A stretch of DNA of 64,000 bases from Actinophytocola algeriensis (GCF_014203735.1 NZ_JACHJQ010000006.1:257698-321697), one strand, 5' to 3'. Shown: positions 20,348 through 29,947, counted from the first letter of the stretch. The notes: generated from the letters alone by a model not told the origin. Made by a program: numbers and translations.

Positions 20348-20862
20348 GCGAACTCCCCCTCGGCAGCCTCGAGCCAGGCGAGCTCGGTACGCAGGTGCGC
20401 GATGCCGTTGTCCAGCGTGGCGAGCCGGAGCCGGGCACCACGATCGGCCGCCGCGGTCTCGGCACGCACCCGCTCGAAGTCGGCGAGCTGCGACCGGGCC
20501 TCCTCGCGACGGCTCGCGAAGAGCGCCCGCAGACCGTCCGCACCGAGATCGGCACCGAAGAACACCCGCGCGAGAAACGGGTCACGCTGGACGTGGCGCT
20601 CCGGCTCACTGGACAGCCACTCGGCTAGCGCCGCCCGCCCAGCCGCGGTGACCCGGTGCTCCTGACGGTCCGGCGCACCGGCCCCGGCCACCTTCTCGAC
20701 CTCGGCGAACCCGTCGGCGACCAGACGGGCGAGAGTGCGGTAGATCTGCGCTTTGTCCGCCGCCCAGAAGTGCCCGACGGTCGAGTCGAAGTGCCGCTTG
20801 AGGTCATAACCGGTCATGGGAGCGATGGCGAGCAACCCCAGAATGATGCGCGAGAGGACCAT
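20344..20862 (-). CDS. PadR-family repressor
   Basis: 172 residues. The N-terminal winged helix (ILGLLAIAPMTGYDLKRHF, IYRTLARLVADGFAEVE) and the C-terminal Vir-like helical region (ERHVQRDPFLARVFFGA) are characteristic of PadR subfamily 2. ATG 20862 is preferred over a TTG five codons upstream. A perfect 36-bp inverted repeat begins only five bases before the start, so the protein almost certainly represses itself and the following hydrolase in response to an unknown small molecule. Confidence 0.9.
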   Translation of the reverse strand: MVLSRIILGLLAIAPMTGYDLKRHFDSTVGHFWAADKAQIYRTLARLVADGFAEVEKVAGAGAPDRQEHRVTAAGRAALAEWLSSEPERHVQRDPFLARVFFGADLGADGLRALFASRREEARSQLADFERVRAETAAADRGARLRLATLDNGIAHLRTELAWLEAAEGEFA

Positions 20863-20866
20863 GCCA

Positions 20867-20902
20867 CTAGTAGACAAGTCATCTATGAGACTTGTCTACT
20901 AG
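20867..20902. promoter_or_regulatory. PadR operator, perfect inverted repeat
   Basis: CTAGTAGACAAGTC (20867-20880) and its exact complement (20889-20902) flank the 8-base spacer ATCTATGA. It lies directly before the PadR gene, so a bound dimer would block its promoter. Arm length and position make chance very unlikely. Confidence 0.85.
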
Positions 20903-21038
20903 GCCAACCTGGATCTGGCGTGCGGTAGTGCGGCCCGGTCATGCCCCCGTCTCGCGGGCCAGGCGCTGCGCACCCGGCCCGCACCCGACGATCTTTTGTG
21001 CCGTGAAAGGCAGCCGCGTGCGGCGGACGGCCCGCGCA

Positions 21039-21123
21039 GGGGCACGAGCCCCACACCACACCCGAGGCTGCCTGCCATCCCAGAGACCTGCCCCTCCGGC
21101 GAGGAGGCCCGTCCGGCGAGGAC
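21039..21123 (+). repeat. dispersed structured intergenic element, copy A
   Basis: It begins with a hairpin GGGGC-ACGA-GCCCC (21039-21052). CACACCACACCCGAGGCTGCC, slightly shortened here, and a CCTGCCATCCCAGAGACCTG block follow, then CCTCCGGCGAGGAG. Three other copies lie at 30.8, 49.9 and 59.0 kb in the same orientation. This copy fills the 339-bp gap between the PadR operator and the 3' end of the leftward hydrolase gene. The rest of the gap shows no gene. Confidence 0.8.
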
Positions 21124-21201
21124 ATCCCTGGAATCACCCCGAGACCAACCCTGCAGGACAGCCTCAACGGGCAGACGAACACCGAGAACAGCCCAGCGCG
21201 A

Positions 21202-21960
21202 CTAACCGGTCATCCGCCGCTGAAGGTCGCGCATCAGGTGCGAGTGGCTCGCGTGAACAACGGCTGCGGTGCCGTCCGGGTCGTCGCGCATCACAAGATG
21301 GCCGCAGCTGTGCATGGTCGTGTGCCACGCGTGCGGGAGCAGCTTCGCCGCGTGCCGGGCGTCGCAGCGTGCGACGACGCGGTCCTGGTCCGCCCACACG
21401 AGGTTCACGGGAACGTCCGCGAGCCGTTCCGGGTCGGCCAGTACGTACTGGCACGCGAAGTCCGCCAGCACACCGAGATCGCTGTCGACCATCGAGTTCA
21501 CGTCAGCGGCGGCCACCCGCGCCGAGATGGCGGCCGGGCGGGCCGACAGCCGCGACATGATCCAGCGGTGGAACAGCGGGCTGTCCAGCAGCCGGGTCCG
21601 CGCCACCGGGCCCGCGGCACGCAGCACCCGCATCAGCGCCCGCATCTTCACCCCGCACGTCGCGGTGCGCGTCGTGGCGTGGAAACCGATGGTGCAGAAG
21701 GCGGTCACGGCCGCCACCGGCACCCGGCACGCCAACTCCAGTGCCACCGCCGCGCCCAGCGAGTGCCCGACCACGTGCGGACGGTGCAGGCCGAGCTCGG
21801 CGATCCGTTCGGCCACGTGGTCGGCCAGTGCTGGGACGGCGGCCCGGTCGTAGGTGACCGGGCCGGGCAGGTCGATGGCGACGGCGTGCGCGAACCCGGG
21901 GATCCGCGCCACGACGTCGTCCCAGCTCGTCCTGTCCAGCCCGGCCGCGTGCAGCAGCAA
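21202..21960 (-). CDS. alpha/beta-hydrolase downstream of the copper ATPase
   Basis: About 252 residues with LLLHAAGLDRTSW at the N-terminus, nucleophile elbow GHSLG (VVGHSLGAAVALEL), a WADQDR acid region and a late CGHLV histidine. The only standard start available is TTG 21960; the conserved GNPTLL just before it suggests that translation begins a few codons earlier, overlapping the ATPase stop. It follows the ATPase by under 20 bases, so the two are probably cotranscribed. It resembles enol-lactonase-like hydrolases, but the substrate is unknown. Confidence 0.75.
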   Translation of the reverse strand: MLLHAAGLDRTSWDDVVARIPGFAHAVAIDLPGPVTYDRAAVPALADHVAERIAELGLHRPHVVGHSLGAAVALELACRVPVAAVTAFCTIGFHATTRTATCGVKMRALMRVLRAAGPVARTRLLDSPLFHRWIMSRLSARPAAISARVAAADVNSMVDSDLGVLADFACQYVLADPERLADVPVNLVWADQDRVVARCDARHAAKLLPHAWHTTMHSCGHLVMRDDPDGTAAVVHASHSHLMRDLQRRMTG

Positions 21961-21977
21961 CAGGGTCGGGTTGCCGG

Positions 21978-24530
21978 TCAGGACGCCGCCACCATCGCCT
22001 TCTTCTCCACGGTGGACGTACGCGCCGCCTGCCCCGGCACGGTCGCGCCCGACTTCGGCGTGAACGTGCGCAGGCGCAGGCTGTTGGACACCACGAACAC
22101 CGAGCTGCCCGCCATGATCAGTCCGGCGAGCATGGGGTTGAGCAGCCCACCTGCCGCGAGCGGGATCGCCGCGACGTTGTAGGCGAACGCCCAGAACAGG
22201 TTGGACCGGATCGTGCCGAGTGTCCTGCGGGACAACCGGATCGCGTCCGCGACCACGCGCAGGTCGCCACGTACCAGCGTCAGGTCCGCCGCCTCGATGG
22301 CGACGTCGGTGCCGGTGCCCATGGCGAGCCCGAGGTCGGCCTGTGCGAGCGCGGCGGCGTCGTTGACCCCGTCGCCGACCATGGCGACGACGCGGCCTTC
22401 TGCCTGCAGCCGCTTGATCTCCGCGACCTTGCCAGCGGGCAGCACCTCGGCGATCACCTCGGTGATGCCGACCTCAGCGGCGACCGCCTTCGCGACGGCC
22501 TCGTTGTCGCCGGTCAGCAGGACCGGGGTGAGGCCGAGCGCACGCAGCTGCCGGATCGCGTCCGCGCTGGTGGGTTTGACGGTGTCGGACACCATGAGCA
22601 GACCGCGCACCACGCCGTCCCAGCTCACGACGACCGAGGTCCGGCCCTCGACCGCTGCCGCCGCTACCAGCTCGGCGGGCAGTTCCCCGGCGAACGCGGC
22701 CCGGCCGACGACCACCTGGTGGCCGTCCACGGTGCCCCGCACGCCGAGCCCCGCCTCGTTCACGAAGTCCTTCGGCGTCGGCAGGTCGCCGACCTTCTCC
22801 CGGGCCCCGGCCGCGATGGCGCGGGCGATCGGGTGCTCGGACGCGTTCTCCAGCCCACCCGCCAGGCGCAGCAGGTCGTCGGCGTCGACACCGTCCGCGG
22901 GGACGACGTCCACGAGCGACATCTCCCCGGTGGTGACGGTGCCGGTCTTGTCCAGCACCACGGTGTCCACCGTGCGGGTGGACTCCAGCACCTGCGGGCC
23001 CTTGATGAGGATGCCGAGCTGCGCGCCCCGGCCGGTGCCGACGAGCAGCGCCGTCGGGGTGGCGAGGCCGAGCGCGCACGGGCAGGCGATGATCAGCACG
23101 GACACCGCGGCGGTGAACGCCGCCGTGGACGACTCGCCCGCGCCGAACCAGTAGCCGAGCGTGGCGAGCGCGAGCCCGATGACTCCGGGCACGAACACCG
23201 CGGACACCTGGTCGGCGAGCCGCTGGACCTTCGCCTTGCCGTTCTGCGCGTCCTCGACGAGCCGCGCCATGTGGGCGAGCTGGGTGTCGGCGCCGACGCG
23301 GGTCGCACGCACGACGAGCCGCCCGCCCACGTTGACGGTGGCACCGACGACCTCGTCGCCGCTGCTCACCTCGACGGGCACGGACTCACCGGTGAGCATG
23401 CTCGCGTCGACCGCGGACGAACCTTCGTCGACCACACCGTCGGTCGCGACCTTCTCCCCCGGCCGCACCACGAACCGGTCGCCGACGGCGAGGTCGCTGA
23501 TCGGGATCGTGGTCTCGACCCCGCCCCGCAGCACGGCGACGTCCTTGGCACCCAACGAGAGCAGTGCCCGCAGCGCGGCGCCGGAGCTGCGCTTGGCGCG
23601 CGCCTCGAAGTACCGTCCGCAGAGGATGAACAGGGTGACCCCCGCGGCCACCTCGAGGTACATGTTGGCCTCGCCGGCCGTTCTCTCGATGGTGATGCGG
23701 AACGGGTGTTTCATGCCGGGCATGCCGGCTTCGCCGAGGAACAACGTCCACAGCGACCACAGGAACGCGGAGATCGTGCCGACCGAGATCAGCGTGTCCA
23801 TGGTGGCGGCGCCGTGGCGCAGGTTCGCGAACGCGGCCTTGTGGAACGGGAACGCGCCCCACACGACGACCGGGCCGCACAGTGCGAGGCAGGCCCACTG
23901 CCAGTAGTTGAACTGGAAGAGCGGGACCATCGACATGACGACGACGGGAACCGTCAGCACGGCGACGATGAGGACCCGGTTGCGCGCGGACCGCAGGGCG
24001 GCGTCGTGCTCGTCCTCCTCCGACACCCCCGCGTCCACTCCGTCCACTTCGGACGCGACGGGTTTCGGGGCCGCGGGCGGTGTCGCGGTGTAGCCGATCT
24101 CCTCGATCGCCGCCACGATGTCGGCCACCGCCACGGCAGGCGGGTGCGAGACCTTCGCCTTCTCGGTGGCGTAGTTGACGGTCGCGGTCACACCGTCGAT
24201 CTCGTTCAGGTGTGCCTCGACCCGCGCCGCGCACGACGCGCACGTCATGCCGCCGATGACCAGCTCGACCTGACCCGGTGTCGGCTTCGGCTTCGGCTTG
24301 GCAGTTGGTTTCACCGTGGGTTTCGCCGTGTAGCCGATTTCCTCGATCGCGGCGACCACGTCGGCCACCGGCACGGACGACGCGTGCGTCACCTTCGCCT
24401 TCTCCGTGGCGTAGTTGACCGTCGCCTCCACACCGTCGATCTCGTTCAGGTGTGCCTCGACCCGCGCCGCGCACGACGCACAGGTCATGCCGCCGATGAC
24501 CAGCTCGACCTGGTCAGCCCCCGTGGCCAT
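21978..24530 (-). CDS. copA: Cu(I)-exporting P1B-type ATPase with two HMA domains
   Basis: 850 residues. Two HMA domains bear GGMTCASC (C17/C20 and C97/C100), joined by a Lys-Pro linker. The core has the TGESVP loop, the intramembrane CPC ([11 protein letters not shown]), DKTGT phosphorylation site, SEHP in the nucleotide domain and [10 protein letters not shown]. Late membrane residues YN ([10 protein letters not shown]) and M-x2-SS ([11 protein letters not shown]) are the Cu(I) P1B-1 signature. It would export cuprous ions. The two HMA domains are almost identical in DNA as well as protein, implying recent duplication. It overlaps the His-rich protein gene by 17 bp. Mycobacterial isonitrile operons also neighbour a copper ATPase (ctpB). 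Confidence 0.95.
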   Translation of the reverse strand: MATGADQVELVIGGMTCASCAARVEAHLNEIDGVEATVNYATEKAKVTHASSVPVADVVAAIEEIGYTAKPTVKPTAKPKPKPTPGQVELVIGGMTCASCAARVEAHLNEIDGVTATVNYATEKAKVSHPPAVAVADIVAAIEEIGYTATPPAAPKPVASEVDGVDAGVSEEDEHDAALRSARNRVLIVAVLTVPVVVMSMVPLFQFNYWQWACLALCGPVVVWGAFPFHKAAFANLRHGAATMDTLISVGTISAFLWSLWTLFLGEAGMPGMKHPFRITIERTAGEANMYLEVAAGVTLFILCGRYFEARAKRSSGAALRALLSLGAKDVAVLRGGVETTIPISDLAVGDRFVVRPGEKVATDGVVDEGSSAVDASMLTGESVPVEVSSGDEVVGATVNVGGRLVVRATRVGADTQLAHMARLVEDAQNGKAKVQRLADQVSAVFVPGVIGLALATLGYWFGAGESSTAAFTAAVSVLIIACPCALGLATPTALLVGTGRGAQLGILIKGPQVLESTRTVDTVVLDKTGTVTTGEMSLVDVVPADGVDADDLLRLAGGLENASEHPIARAIAAGAREKVGDLPTPKDFVNEAGLGVRGTVDGHQVVVGRAAFAGELPAELVAAAAVEGRTSVVVSWDGVVRGLLMVSDTVKPTSADAIRQLRALGLTPVLLTGDNEAVAKAVAAEVGITEVIAEVLPAGKVAEIKRLQAEGRVVAMVGDGVNDAAALAQADLGLAMGTGTDVAIEAADLTLVRGDLRVVADAIRLSRRTLGTIRSNLFWAFAYNVAAIPLAAGGLLNPMLAGLIMAGSSVFVVSNSLRLRTFTPKSGATVPGQAARTSTVEKKAMVAAS

Positions 24531-25527
24531 GCGTCGCCCCTCCCTCACTGCCCGCGCCGCTGCTCGCGCCACCGGGTGCCGCGCTGTTGCCGCCCGCCAG
24601 GTTCGTGGCCTTGGCCTGCTCGAACACTTCCGGCGACAGGCCGTGCGGCGGCGGGTTCGGACCCTCGACGTTCACCGTGAACTCGGCGGTGCGGACCTTG
24701 CCCTGGTGCTGGAAGTCCAGGTACAGCCGGTACGGGCCGTAGGACGGGGCCTCGGCGTGGAACACGATCTCCGGTCCCGGTGCGGTCTTCCCGTCGCCGG
24801 GTTCGCCGTCGGGGTGGACGTGGATGTAGGCCATGTCACCACCGCGCAGCATCACGAGGTGGCCGTAGGCGGCGAGGTACGGTTCGAGGTCGGTGACCGG
24901 CTTGCCGTCCTTCGACACGTGCATCGTGAGCTTGGCCGACTCGCCGGGGACGAGCTTGCCGGAGAGCGTCACCGAGTACCCGTCGACGTTCGCGGTGCTC
25001 GAGGGCGCGGGCAGGGTCTTCGGCGTGAAGTTGCCCGCCACCTGGATGTCCGTGCCGAGCGTGGTCCCGTGGATGCCCCAGCCGGGGAAGAAGTCCGCGA
25101 AGACCTTGTACGTGCCTGCCTCGGGGAACGTGACCGGGATCCGCCACGTGCCGTCCGCGCCCAGGTTCGGGTGGATGTGCTGGAACCCGGACAGGTCGTG
25201 CCGCGCGATGATCAGGTGCAGCAGCTTGTCGTGCTGCGCCTTGTACTGCAGCAGCGGCGTGCCCTCCCGTTCCTGGACCTGGAAGGCGAGGATCTGTTCC
25301 TCCCCGGCCCGGAAGGACTCGTTGAGCACCTTCAGGGTCATGCTTTCCGCGGACACGGTGAGGCCACCGGGTCCGGAGTGCTCGTCGGCCGCGGCGGGTG
25401 CGGCGGGGGCTGGTGCGGCGGCGGCCTCGGTTGGCGGCGGACCGACGATGCGGCCGACGGCCCAGGCACTCGTGAACACCAGTATCAGGGCGACCACGAA
25501 TGCCCCGAGCTTGGTCAACGTCTTCAT
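24514..25527 (-). CDS. exported His-rich protein cotranscribed with copA
   Basis: 337 residues. A signal/anchor (residues ~5-27) and an Ala/Pro-rich linker precede two beta-rich modules. Potential metal ligands recur: [18 protein letters not shown], and a C-terminal HGHGG. A similar protein often sits beside copper ATPases in actinomycetes. Extracytoplasmic copper binding is inferred from these ligands and the shared operon. ATG 25527 is preceded by a CsoR-like palindrome 46 bases upstream. I do not recognise a named family. Confidence 0.8.
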   Translation of the reverse strand: MKTLTKLGAFVVALILVFTSAWAVGRIVGPPPTEAAAAPAPAAPAAADEHSGPGGLTVSAESMTLKVLNESFRAGEEQILAFQVQEREGTPLLQYKAQHDKLLHLIIARHDLSGFQHIHPNLGADGTWRIPVTFPEAGTYKVFADFFPGWGIHGTTLGTDIQVAGNFTPKTLPAPSSTANVDGYSVTLSGKLVPGESAKLTMHVSKDGKPVTDLEPYLAAYGHLVMLRGGDMAYIHVHPDGEPGDGKTAPGPEIVFHAEAPSYGPYRLYLDFQHQGKVRTAEFTVNVEGPNPPPHGLSPEVFEQAKATNLAGGNSAAPGGASSGAGSEGGATHGHGG

Positions 25528-25572
25528 CAGAACCGTCCTAAATGGACATAGCGGCAGGCGACTTGCCCGGAC

Positions 25573-25591
25573 CATACGGCGGGGAGGTATG
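25573..25591. promoter_or_regulatory. CsoR-like palindrome before the copper operon
   Basis: CATAC, nine G/C-rich bases (GGCGGGGAG), GTATG. CsoR-type copper repressors bind pseudo-palindromes of this shape with a central G-tract. It lies 46-64 bases before the start of the copper operon. No csoR gene is visible in the window, so the regulator would be encoded elsewhere. Confidence 0.5.
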
Positions 25592-25697
25592 CCGGGGCGA
25601 CCCGCTTCCAGGTGGATGAGAGCGCGGGGAGAGCGGTCTCCAGCAGTGAATTACCGGACACTGCGCGCACACTGCCGGGACGGTTACCATCGGCCTC

Positions 25698-26525
25698 ATG
25701 GCAGAGGCTCGCGGACGCAGGAACCCCCGTACGAAGCTCGGTCGCGTGTCGCGTGTGGAACGGCTCACACCGCACATGACCCGCGTGGTGCTGGGCGGCG
25801 ACGGCCTCGCCGGGTTCAGCGCGGGCGAGTTCACCGACCACTACGTGAAGCTGCTGTTCCCACCCGCCGGCGTGACCTACCCCGAGCCGTTCGACATGCA
25901 GCGGATCCGGGAGGAACTGCCCAGGGAGCAGTGGCCGAGCATCCGCACGTACACCGTGCGCCGCTGGGACGCCGGTGAGCTGTGGATCGACGTCGTCCAC
26001 CACGGCGACGAGGGCATCGCGGGCCCGTGGGCGGCCAGCGTGGCGCCGGGTGACGAGATCCGTTTCATGGGCCCCGGCGGCTCGTACGCCCCCTCCCCCG
26101 ACGCCGACTGGCACCTGCTGGCGGGCGACGAGAGCGCCCTGCCCGCGATCGCGGCGTCACTGGAGAAGCTCCCGGCCGGTGCCCGCGCGCACGCGTTCAT
26201 CGAGGTCAGCGGCCCGGACGAGGAGCAGAAGCTCGAGCCGTCCACCGACGCCACGATCACGTGGCTGCACCGGGGCGCGGCCCCGGTGGGCGAGGCACTG
26301 GTCCGCGCGGTCAGGGACCTCGAGTTCCCGCCGGGCCAGGTCCACGCCTTCGTCCACGGCGAGGCCACCTTCGTCAAGGAACTGCGCCGGTTCCTCTTCG
26401 TCGACCATGGCATCCCCCGCGACCAGGTCTCCATCTCGGGCTACTGGCGCACGGGCCACGACGAGGACCGCTGGCAGGCGACGAAGAAGGACTGGAACCG
26501 CCAGGTGGAGGCGGAGCAGGACTAG
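25698..26525 (+). CDS. siderophore-interacting FAD reductase (ViuB-like)
   Basis: 275 residues. FAD-binding RTYTVRRW (about 95-102), a PGDEIRFMGPGGSY block and an NAD(P)H-side HLLAGDESALPAI mark the siderophore-interacting protein family. It ends with SGYWRTGHDEDRW. Such enzymes release metal from imported chelates by reduction. It diverges from the copper operon, across a 170-bp spacer holding the CsoR-like site. It could act on the complex imported by the FecBCD system, but stand-alone copies are common. Confidence 0.92.
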   Translation: MAEARGRRNPRTKLGRVSRVERLTPHMTRVVLGGDGLAGFSAGEFTDHYVKLLFPPAGVTYPEPFDMQRIREELPREQWPSIRTYTVRRWDAGELWIDVVHHGDEGIAGPWAASVAPGDEIRFMGPGGSYAPSPDADWHLLAGDESALPAIAASLEKLPAGARAHAFIEVSGPDEEQKLEPSTDATITWLHRGAAPVGEALVRAVRDLEFPPGQVHAFVHGEATFVKELRRFLFVDHGIPRDQVSISGYWRTGHDEDRWQATKKDWNRQVEAEQD

Positions 26526-26560
26526 TTGGCCGGGTTGGGTTGGTCTTCTGCTCGGCCGGG

Positions 26561-27553
26561 CTACGGCAGGCGGCGCACCGCGGCTTCGGCCAGGTCGGTG
26601 ACCAGGTCGCAGCGGTACTTCTCGTCCTCGTCGGCGGTGACCTGGATGGAGATCTCCTCGATCTCTGCCACCTGCCCTGGCCTGTCCAGCCTGCGGTACT
26701 CGATGCGTGCCTCGCAGCCGGGCGGTGTCCGGTACTGCGGGTTGCTGCCGCCCGGCTGCGGGTGCACGACCGCGCGCAGGCCGCCGATCTCGGTCTCCCG
26801 GTCGCCGGTCGAGTCGGCCTCCAGCGGGAGGGCCGGGCCGAAGTTGATGAACACGTTCGTCTCGGACACCTCCGGTTCGCCCCACGTGCAGTTCTGCCCG
26901 TCGAACCCCGGGGTGACCCGTGTCCGGTCGATGCCGCGCAGCCGGAACACCTCCTCCGGGCGCAGCAGCGCGCACGCGTCGACGTTCGCGAGGGACTCGT
27001 CCGGCAGTGCGGACGGCGGCACATCACCGGCGATCAGCTTCGGCAGCGCCGCGTCGAGCACGCGGTCCGCGATCGCGCAGAGGTCGCCGGGGTGCCGGTC
27101 GTCGCGGGCGTGGATGCTGACCACCGCGCGTTCGGCGACCGCGACACCCCGACCGCACCCGTACTGGCCGAGCTCCCCGACCTGGACCGTGACGCCGTCG
27201 CGTTCGACCGGGCGCAGGTCGGCCCCCTCCCCGAACGCGAGGCCGAAGCCCAGGCTCACGGTGAGCGACGTGCCGGCCGGGCGGTAGACAGTCGCCTCGC
27301 AGTCGGTGAACTCGATCGGCGTCTCGACGCGTTCGAGGCTGCCGTAGGCGGTGAGGATCGTCCAGTCGACGAGCAGGCACGGGTCGGCGCGGCGGAGCTG
27401 CTCCTCGGTGGCCTTGATCCCCGGGCTGGGCTGGGCGCTCACGCTCGGGAACACCGAGGTGGGCGGCGGCACGGGCGGCGCGGCGGGTTCTCCCGGTTCC
27501 GCGGCGCAGCCCGCGAGGAGCAACACCAGCAAGGGCATGACGCGGCGGATCAC
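26561..27553 (-). CDS. DUF3558-like lipoprotein, two repeats
   Basis: 330 residues. The signal peptide ends in a lipobox (LLLAGC), then a Pro-rich linker. Two similar modules follow, each opening with a D-x-C-x-L pattern (DPCLLVDW; DACALLRPEEV) and containing a second Cys (TDCEA; QNCTW), typical of DUF3558 domains. It is anchored outside the cell. GTG 27553 puts two Arg before the hydrophobic core. Function unknown; these proteins are a hallmark of Pseudonocardiales and relatives. Confidence 0.75.
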   Translation of the reverse strand: MIRRVMPLLVLLLAGCAAEPGEPAAPPVPPPTSVFPSVSAQPSPGIKATEEQLRRADPCLLVDWTILTAYGSLERVETPIEFTDCEATVYRPAGTSLTVSLGFGLAFGEGADLRPVERDGVTVQVGELGQYGCGRGVAVAERAVVSIHARDDRHPGDLCAIADRVLDAALPKLIAGDVPPSALPDESLANVDACALLRPEEVFRLRGIDRTRVTPGFDGQNCTWGEPEVSETNVFINFGPALPLEADSTGDRETEIGGLRAVVHPQPGGSNPQYRTPPGCEARIEYRRLDRPGQVAEIEEISIQVTADEDEKYRCDLVTDLAEAAVRRLP

Positions 27554-27661
27554 CCACCGAACGTAGCGGCACTCCGGCCGCCGCGTTGCCGGTCCGTCAC
27601 CTTCCTGCCGCGTCATGTGCCGTGCGACCGGGGTGCGACGGTCCGGTCCTAGCGTCGGGGC

Positions 27662-28660
27662 ATGCGTGAACGCGTCGTCTGGGTGGTGTCGGTCCTGATC
27701 TGTCTGGGTGCGCTCGTCGCGAACCCGGCCACGAGGGCGTTCGCACTGTGGAACGTGCTCGTCCAGGCGGCGATCTTCGTGCCGTCGGCGTGCGTGCCGG
27801 CGTGGCGCACCAATCGGATGTCCTATGTGGACTTCGCGTGGCCTGCCGGGATCCTGGCGCTCGGCATCCAGGGGTTCGTGTTCGCCGAGGAGCTGACACC
27901 GCTCACGATCGCGGCCGCGACCATGTTCACGGTCGCCGGGGCGCGGCTCATGTACTGGGGTTACCTGGTCGTGAAACCGGGGTGGCTCAAGGAGGAGTTC
28001 CCGCGCTACCAGTACCAGCGCCTGGTGTGGGAGAAGGCGGGCCTGCGCAGTGAACGGCTGTCGCTGCAGTACGAGATCAGCGTGCAGGCGACGGCGAACA
28101 TGTCCTACTTCGCGCTGCCGTCGATCATCATCGCCACCAACCCGCGCGGCGGGCTCCACCCCGTCGAGATCGCGGCGATCGTGGTGTGGATCGCGGCGTA
28201 CGTGTACGAGAGCGTCGCGGACGTGCAGAAGGGCCGGTTCCTCGGCGGGTACGCGAGCGACAGCCGCGACGTGTGCGACACCGGACTGTGGCGGTACAGC
28301 AGGCACCCCAACTACTTCGGGCAGTGGGTGCAGTGGTGTGCCGCGGTGCTGCTGGCCGTGCCGTCGGTGGTGGCGCTCTGGGACCGGTCGCCGGTGGTGG
28401 CGTGGGTGATCTCCTCGGTCGGGCTGCTGTTCCTGGTGCGCGCGATCTACCAGGTGATGGTGTTCTACTCCGGCGCCGTGCCCGCCGAGCACTACAGCGT
28501 GCTCAAACGACCGGGCTACCGCCGGTACCAGGCCGAGGTGAACCGGTTCTTCCCCGGCCCGCGCAAGCCCGCGTCGGTTGACCCGTCAGATGTCCTGGAG
28601 GAAGAACCGGCTGTTCTCCCGCATGGAGCTGACGATCGGCTGGGGCGCCTTCCCGGGTGA
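27662..28660 (+). CDS. DUF1295 / steroid 5-alpha-reductase-like membrane protein
   Basis: 332 residues with about seven membrane segments. The conserved C-terminal blocks (GLWRYSRHPNYFGQW, FYSGAVPAEHYSV, RPGYRRYQ) define DUF1295/ICMT-like proteins, which bind NADPH or a methyl donor. The reaction here is unknown. The 3' end overlaps the converging DJ-1 gene by 75 bases. The last ~30 residues differ from the family, so the overlap is the end of this frame only. Confidence 0.85.
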   Translation: MRERVVWVVSVLICLGALVANPATRAFALWNVLVQAAIFVPSACVPAWRTNRMSYVDFAWPAGILALGIQGFVFAEELTPLTIAAATMFTVAGARLMYWGYLVVKPGWLKEEFPRYQYQRLVWEKAGLRSERLSLQYEISVQATANMSYFALPSIIIATNPRGGLHPVEIAAIVVWIAAYVYESVADVQKGRFLGGYASDSRDVCDTGLWRYSRHPNYFGQWVQWCAAVLLAVPSVVALWDRSPVVAWVISSVGLLFLVRAIYQVMVFYSGAVPAEHYSVLKRPGYRRYQAEVNRFFPGPRKPASVDPSDVLEEEPAVLPHGADDRLGRLPG

Positions 28661-29227
28661 GCCGGCGTCGTGCGGCGGCTGCGGGTCGTACTCGAGGCCG
28701 AGCTGGATCGCCTGCGCGGCGGTGTTCCCCGCGACGCGGTCGATCAGCGTGAGCGCCATGTCGATCCCGGCGGACACCCCTGCGGCGGTCACGTACTTCC
28801 CGTCGAACACGACCCGTTCCCCGGTCGCCTCGACCCCGAACGCGGGCAGCTGGTCCTGGGCGAGCCAGTGCGTGGTGGCCTTGCGCCCCTTCAACAACCC
28901 GGCGGCGGCGAGCACGAGCGACCCGGTGCACACCGAGGTGGTCCAGGTGCTGGTCTCGTCGACGGTCCGCAACCACGACAGAACCTCGTCGTCGGTCATC
29001 AGGTCGACCTGACCGGGCCCGCCCGGCACGAGCACGATGTCGGTCTCCGTCACGTCGCCGAGCGCGGCGTCCGCGACCAGCCCCAGCGTCCCCTGCCCGG
29101 CGCGCACCTCCCCCTTCTCCTTGGCGACGAACACCACCTCGGCGTTCTCGCTGTACCGCAGCACCTCGTACGGCCCGACGGCGTCCAACGCGGCCATCCG
29201 GTCGAAGAGCAGGATCGCGATGCGCAT
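28586..29227 (-). CDS. DJ-1/PfpI-family protein, isonitrile hydratase-like
   Basis: 213 residues. The nucleophile is C100 in SVCTGSLVLAAAGLL. GRKATTHW follows, then GIDMALTLIDRVAG and QLGLEYDPQPPHDAGSP. These blocks are those of the ThiJ/PfpI subfamily that includes Pseudomonas isonitrile hydratase, which turns isonitriles into N-formamides. The subfamily is widespread and most members are untested. It is ~9 kb from the isonitrile-type genes and not in their operon. A role in self-protection or turnover is therefore a guess worth testing. Confidence 0.8.
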   Translation of the reverse strand: MRIAILLFDRMAALDAVGPYEVLRYSENAEVVFVAKEKGEVRAGQGTLGLVADAALGDVTETDIVLVPGGPGQVDLMTDDEVLSWLRTVDETSTWTTSVCTGSLVLAAAGLLKGRKATTHWLAQDQLPAFGVEATGERVVFDGKYVTAAGVSAGIDMALTLIDRVAGNTAAQAIQLGLEYDPQPPHDAGSPGKAPQPIVSSMRENSRFFLQDI

Positions 29228-29299
29228 ACAGGTCTCCACTGGTCGTCGATGACGCGTCACCGATCACAGTAGCCAGTGGCGCGGACGGATGGGACCGCC

Positions 29300-29947
29300 T
29301 CATGAGCGCAGCTGCCGCCTGAGGAAGCCGGCACCGGACAGGAGCATGACGACCGCGATGCCGCCCAGTGCCCACCACTGCCAGGTCGGTGGCGCGTGCC
29401 CGTAGATGGTGACGAGCCTGCCTTCACCGGGGACGGCGGTGATGTCGCGCGGCGCCATGATCACGTCGTCGTGGCTGAGCAGGTCGTTGTCGTCCACGAA
29501 GTCGTCGAGGCCGTCGTGGGTCTCGCCGGTGCTGTCGATGAGTGTGCCGTCCGCGACGTAGAGGGTGAGCAGCGCGAGCGATTCGTCGGCGTGCTTGACG
29601 ATGATCACCCGGGCGGTGGGAGCGTCCTCGTCACCGCCCGCTTCGCGCACGGCTTCCCGTACCGCGTCGTCGAGGTCGCAGCTCGTGTCGAACGGGTCGC
29701 CTTCAAGGGACTCGCCGCACTCGAACGTCAGGAAGAGCCGGGACGCGAGCTCCTCCGCGCGGTACCTGGAGGCGAAGAACGCCCTGCGGTCGCCACTGGA
29801 CCCGCCGGTGGCGTACCGGTCGTGCTCGACGTTGGTCGACCGCGTGTACTCGGCGAACAGGTTCGGTTCCGGGTCGGGGGCCCGGGCGGCGCACCCCGAG
29901 ATCATGAACGCGGTCAGCAACGCGAGCGCTCCGGCACGGATCCCCAT
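29300..29947 (-). CDS. lipoprotein with C-terminal membrane anchor
   Basis: 215 residues. An N-terminal lipobox (FMISGC), an acidic extracellular region with a Cys pair (FECGESL, TSCDLDD), a stretch resembling TPM-type domains (ARVIIVKHADESLALLTLY) and a C-terminal hydrophobic helix followed by RRQLRS. I do not recognise the family. Anchored at both ends outside the membrane. It stands alone between the DJ-1 and HAD genes. Confidence 0.65.
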   Translation of the reverse strand: MGIRAGALALLTAFMISGCAARAPDPEPNLFAEYTRSTNVEHDRYATGGSSGDRRAFFASRYRAEELASRLFLTFECGESLEGDPFDTSCDLDDAVREAVREAGGDEDAPTARVIIVKHADESLALLTLYVADGTLIDSTGETHDGLDDFVDDNDLLSHDDVIMAPRDITAVPGEGRLVTIYGHAPPTWQWWALGGIAVVMLLSGAGFLRRQLRS

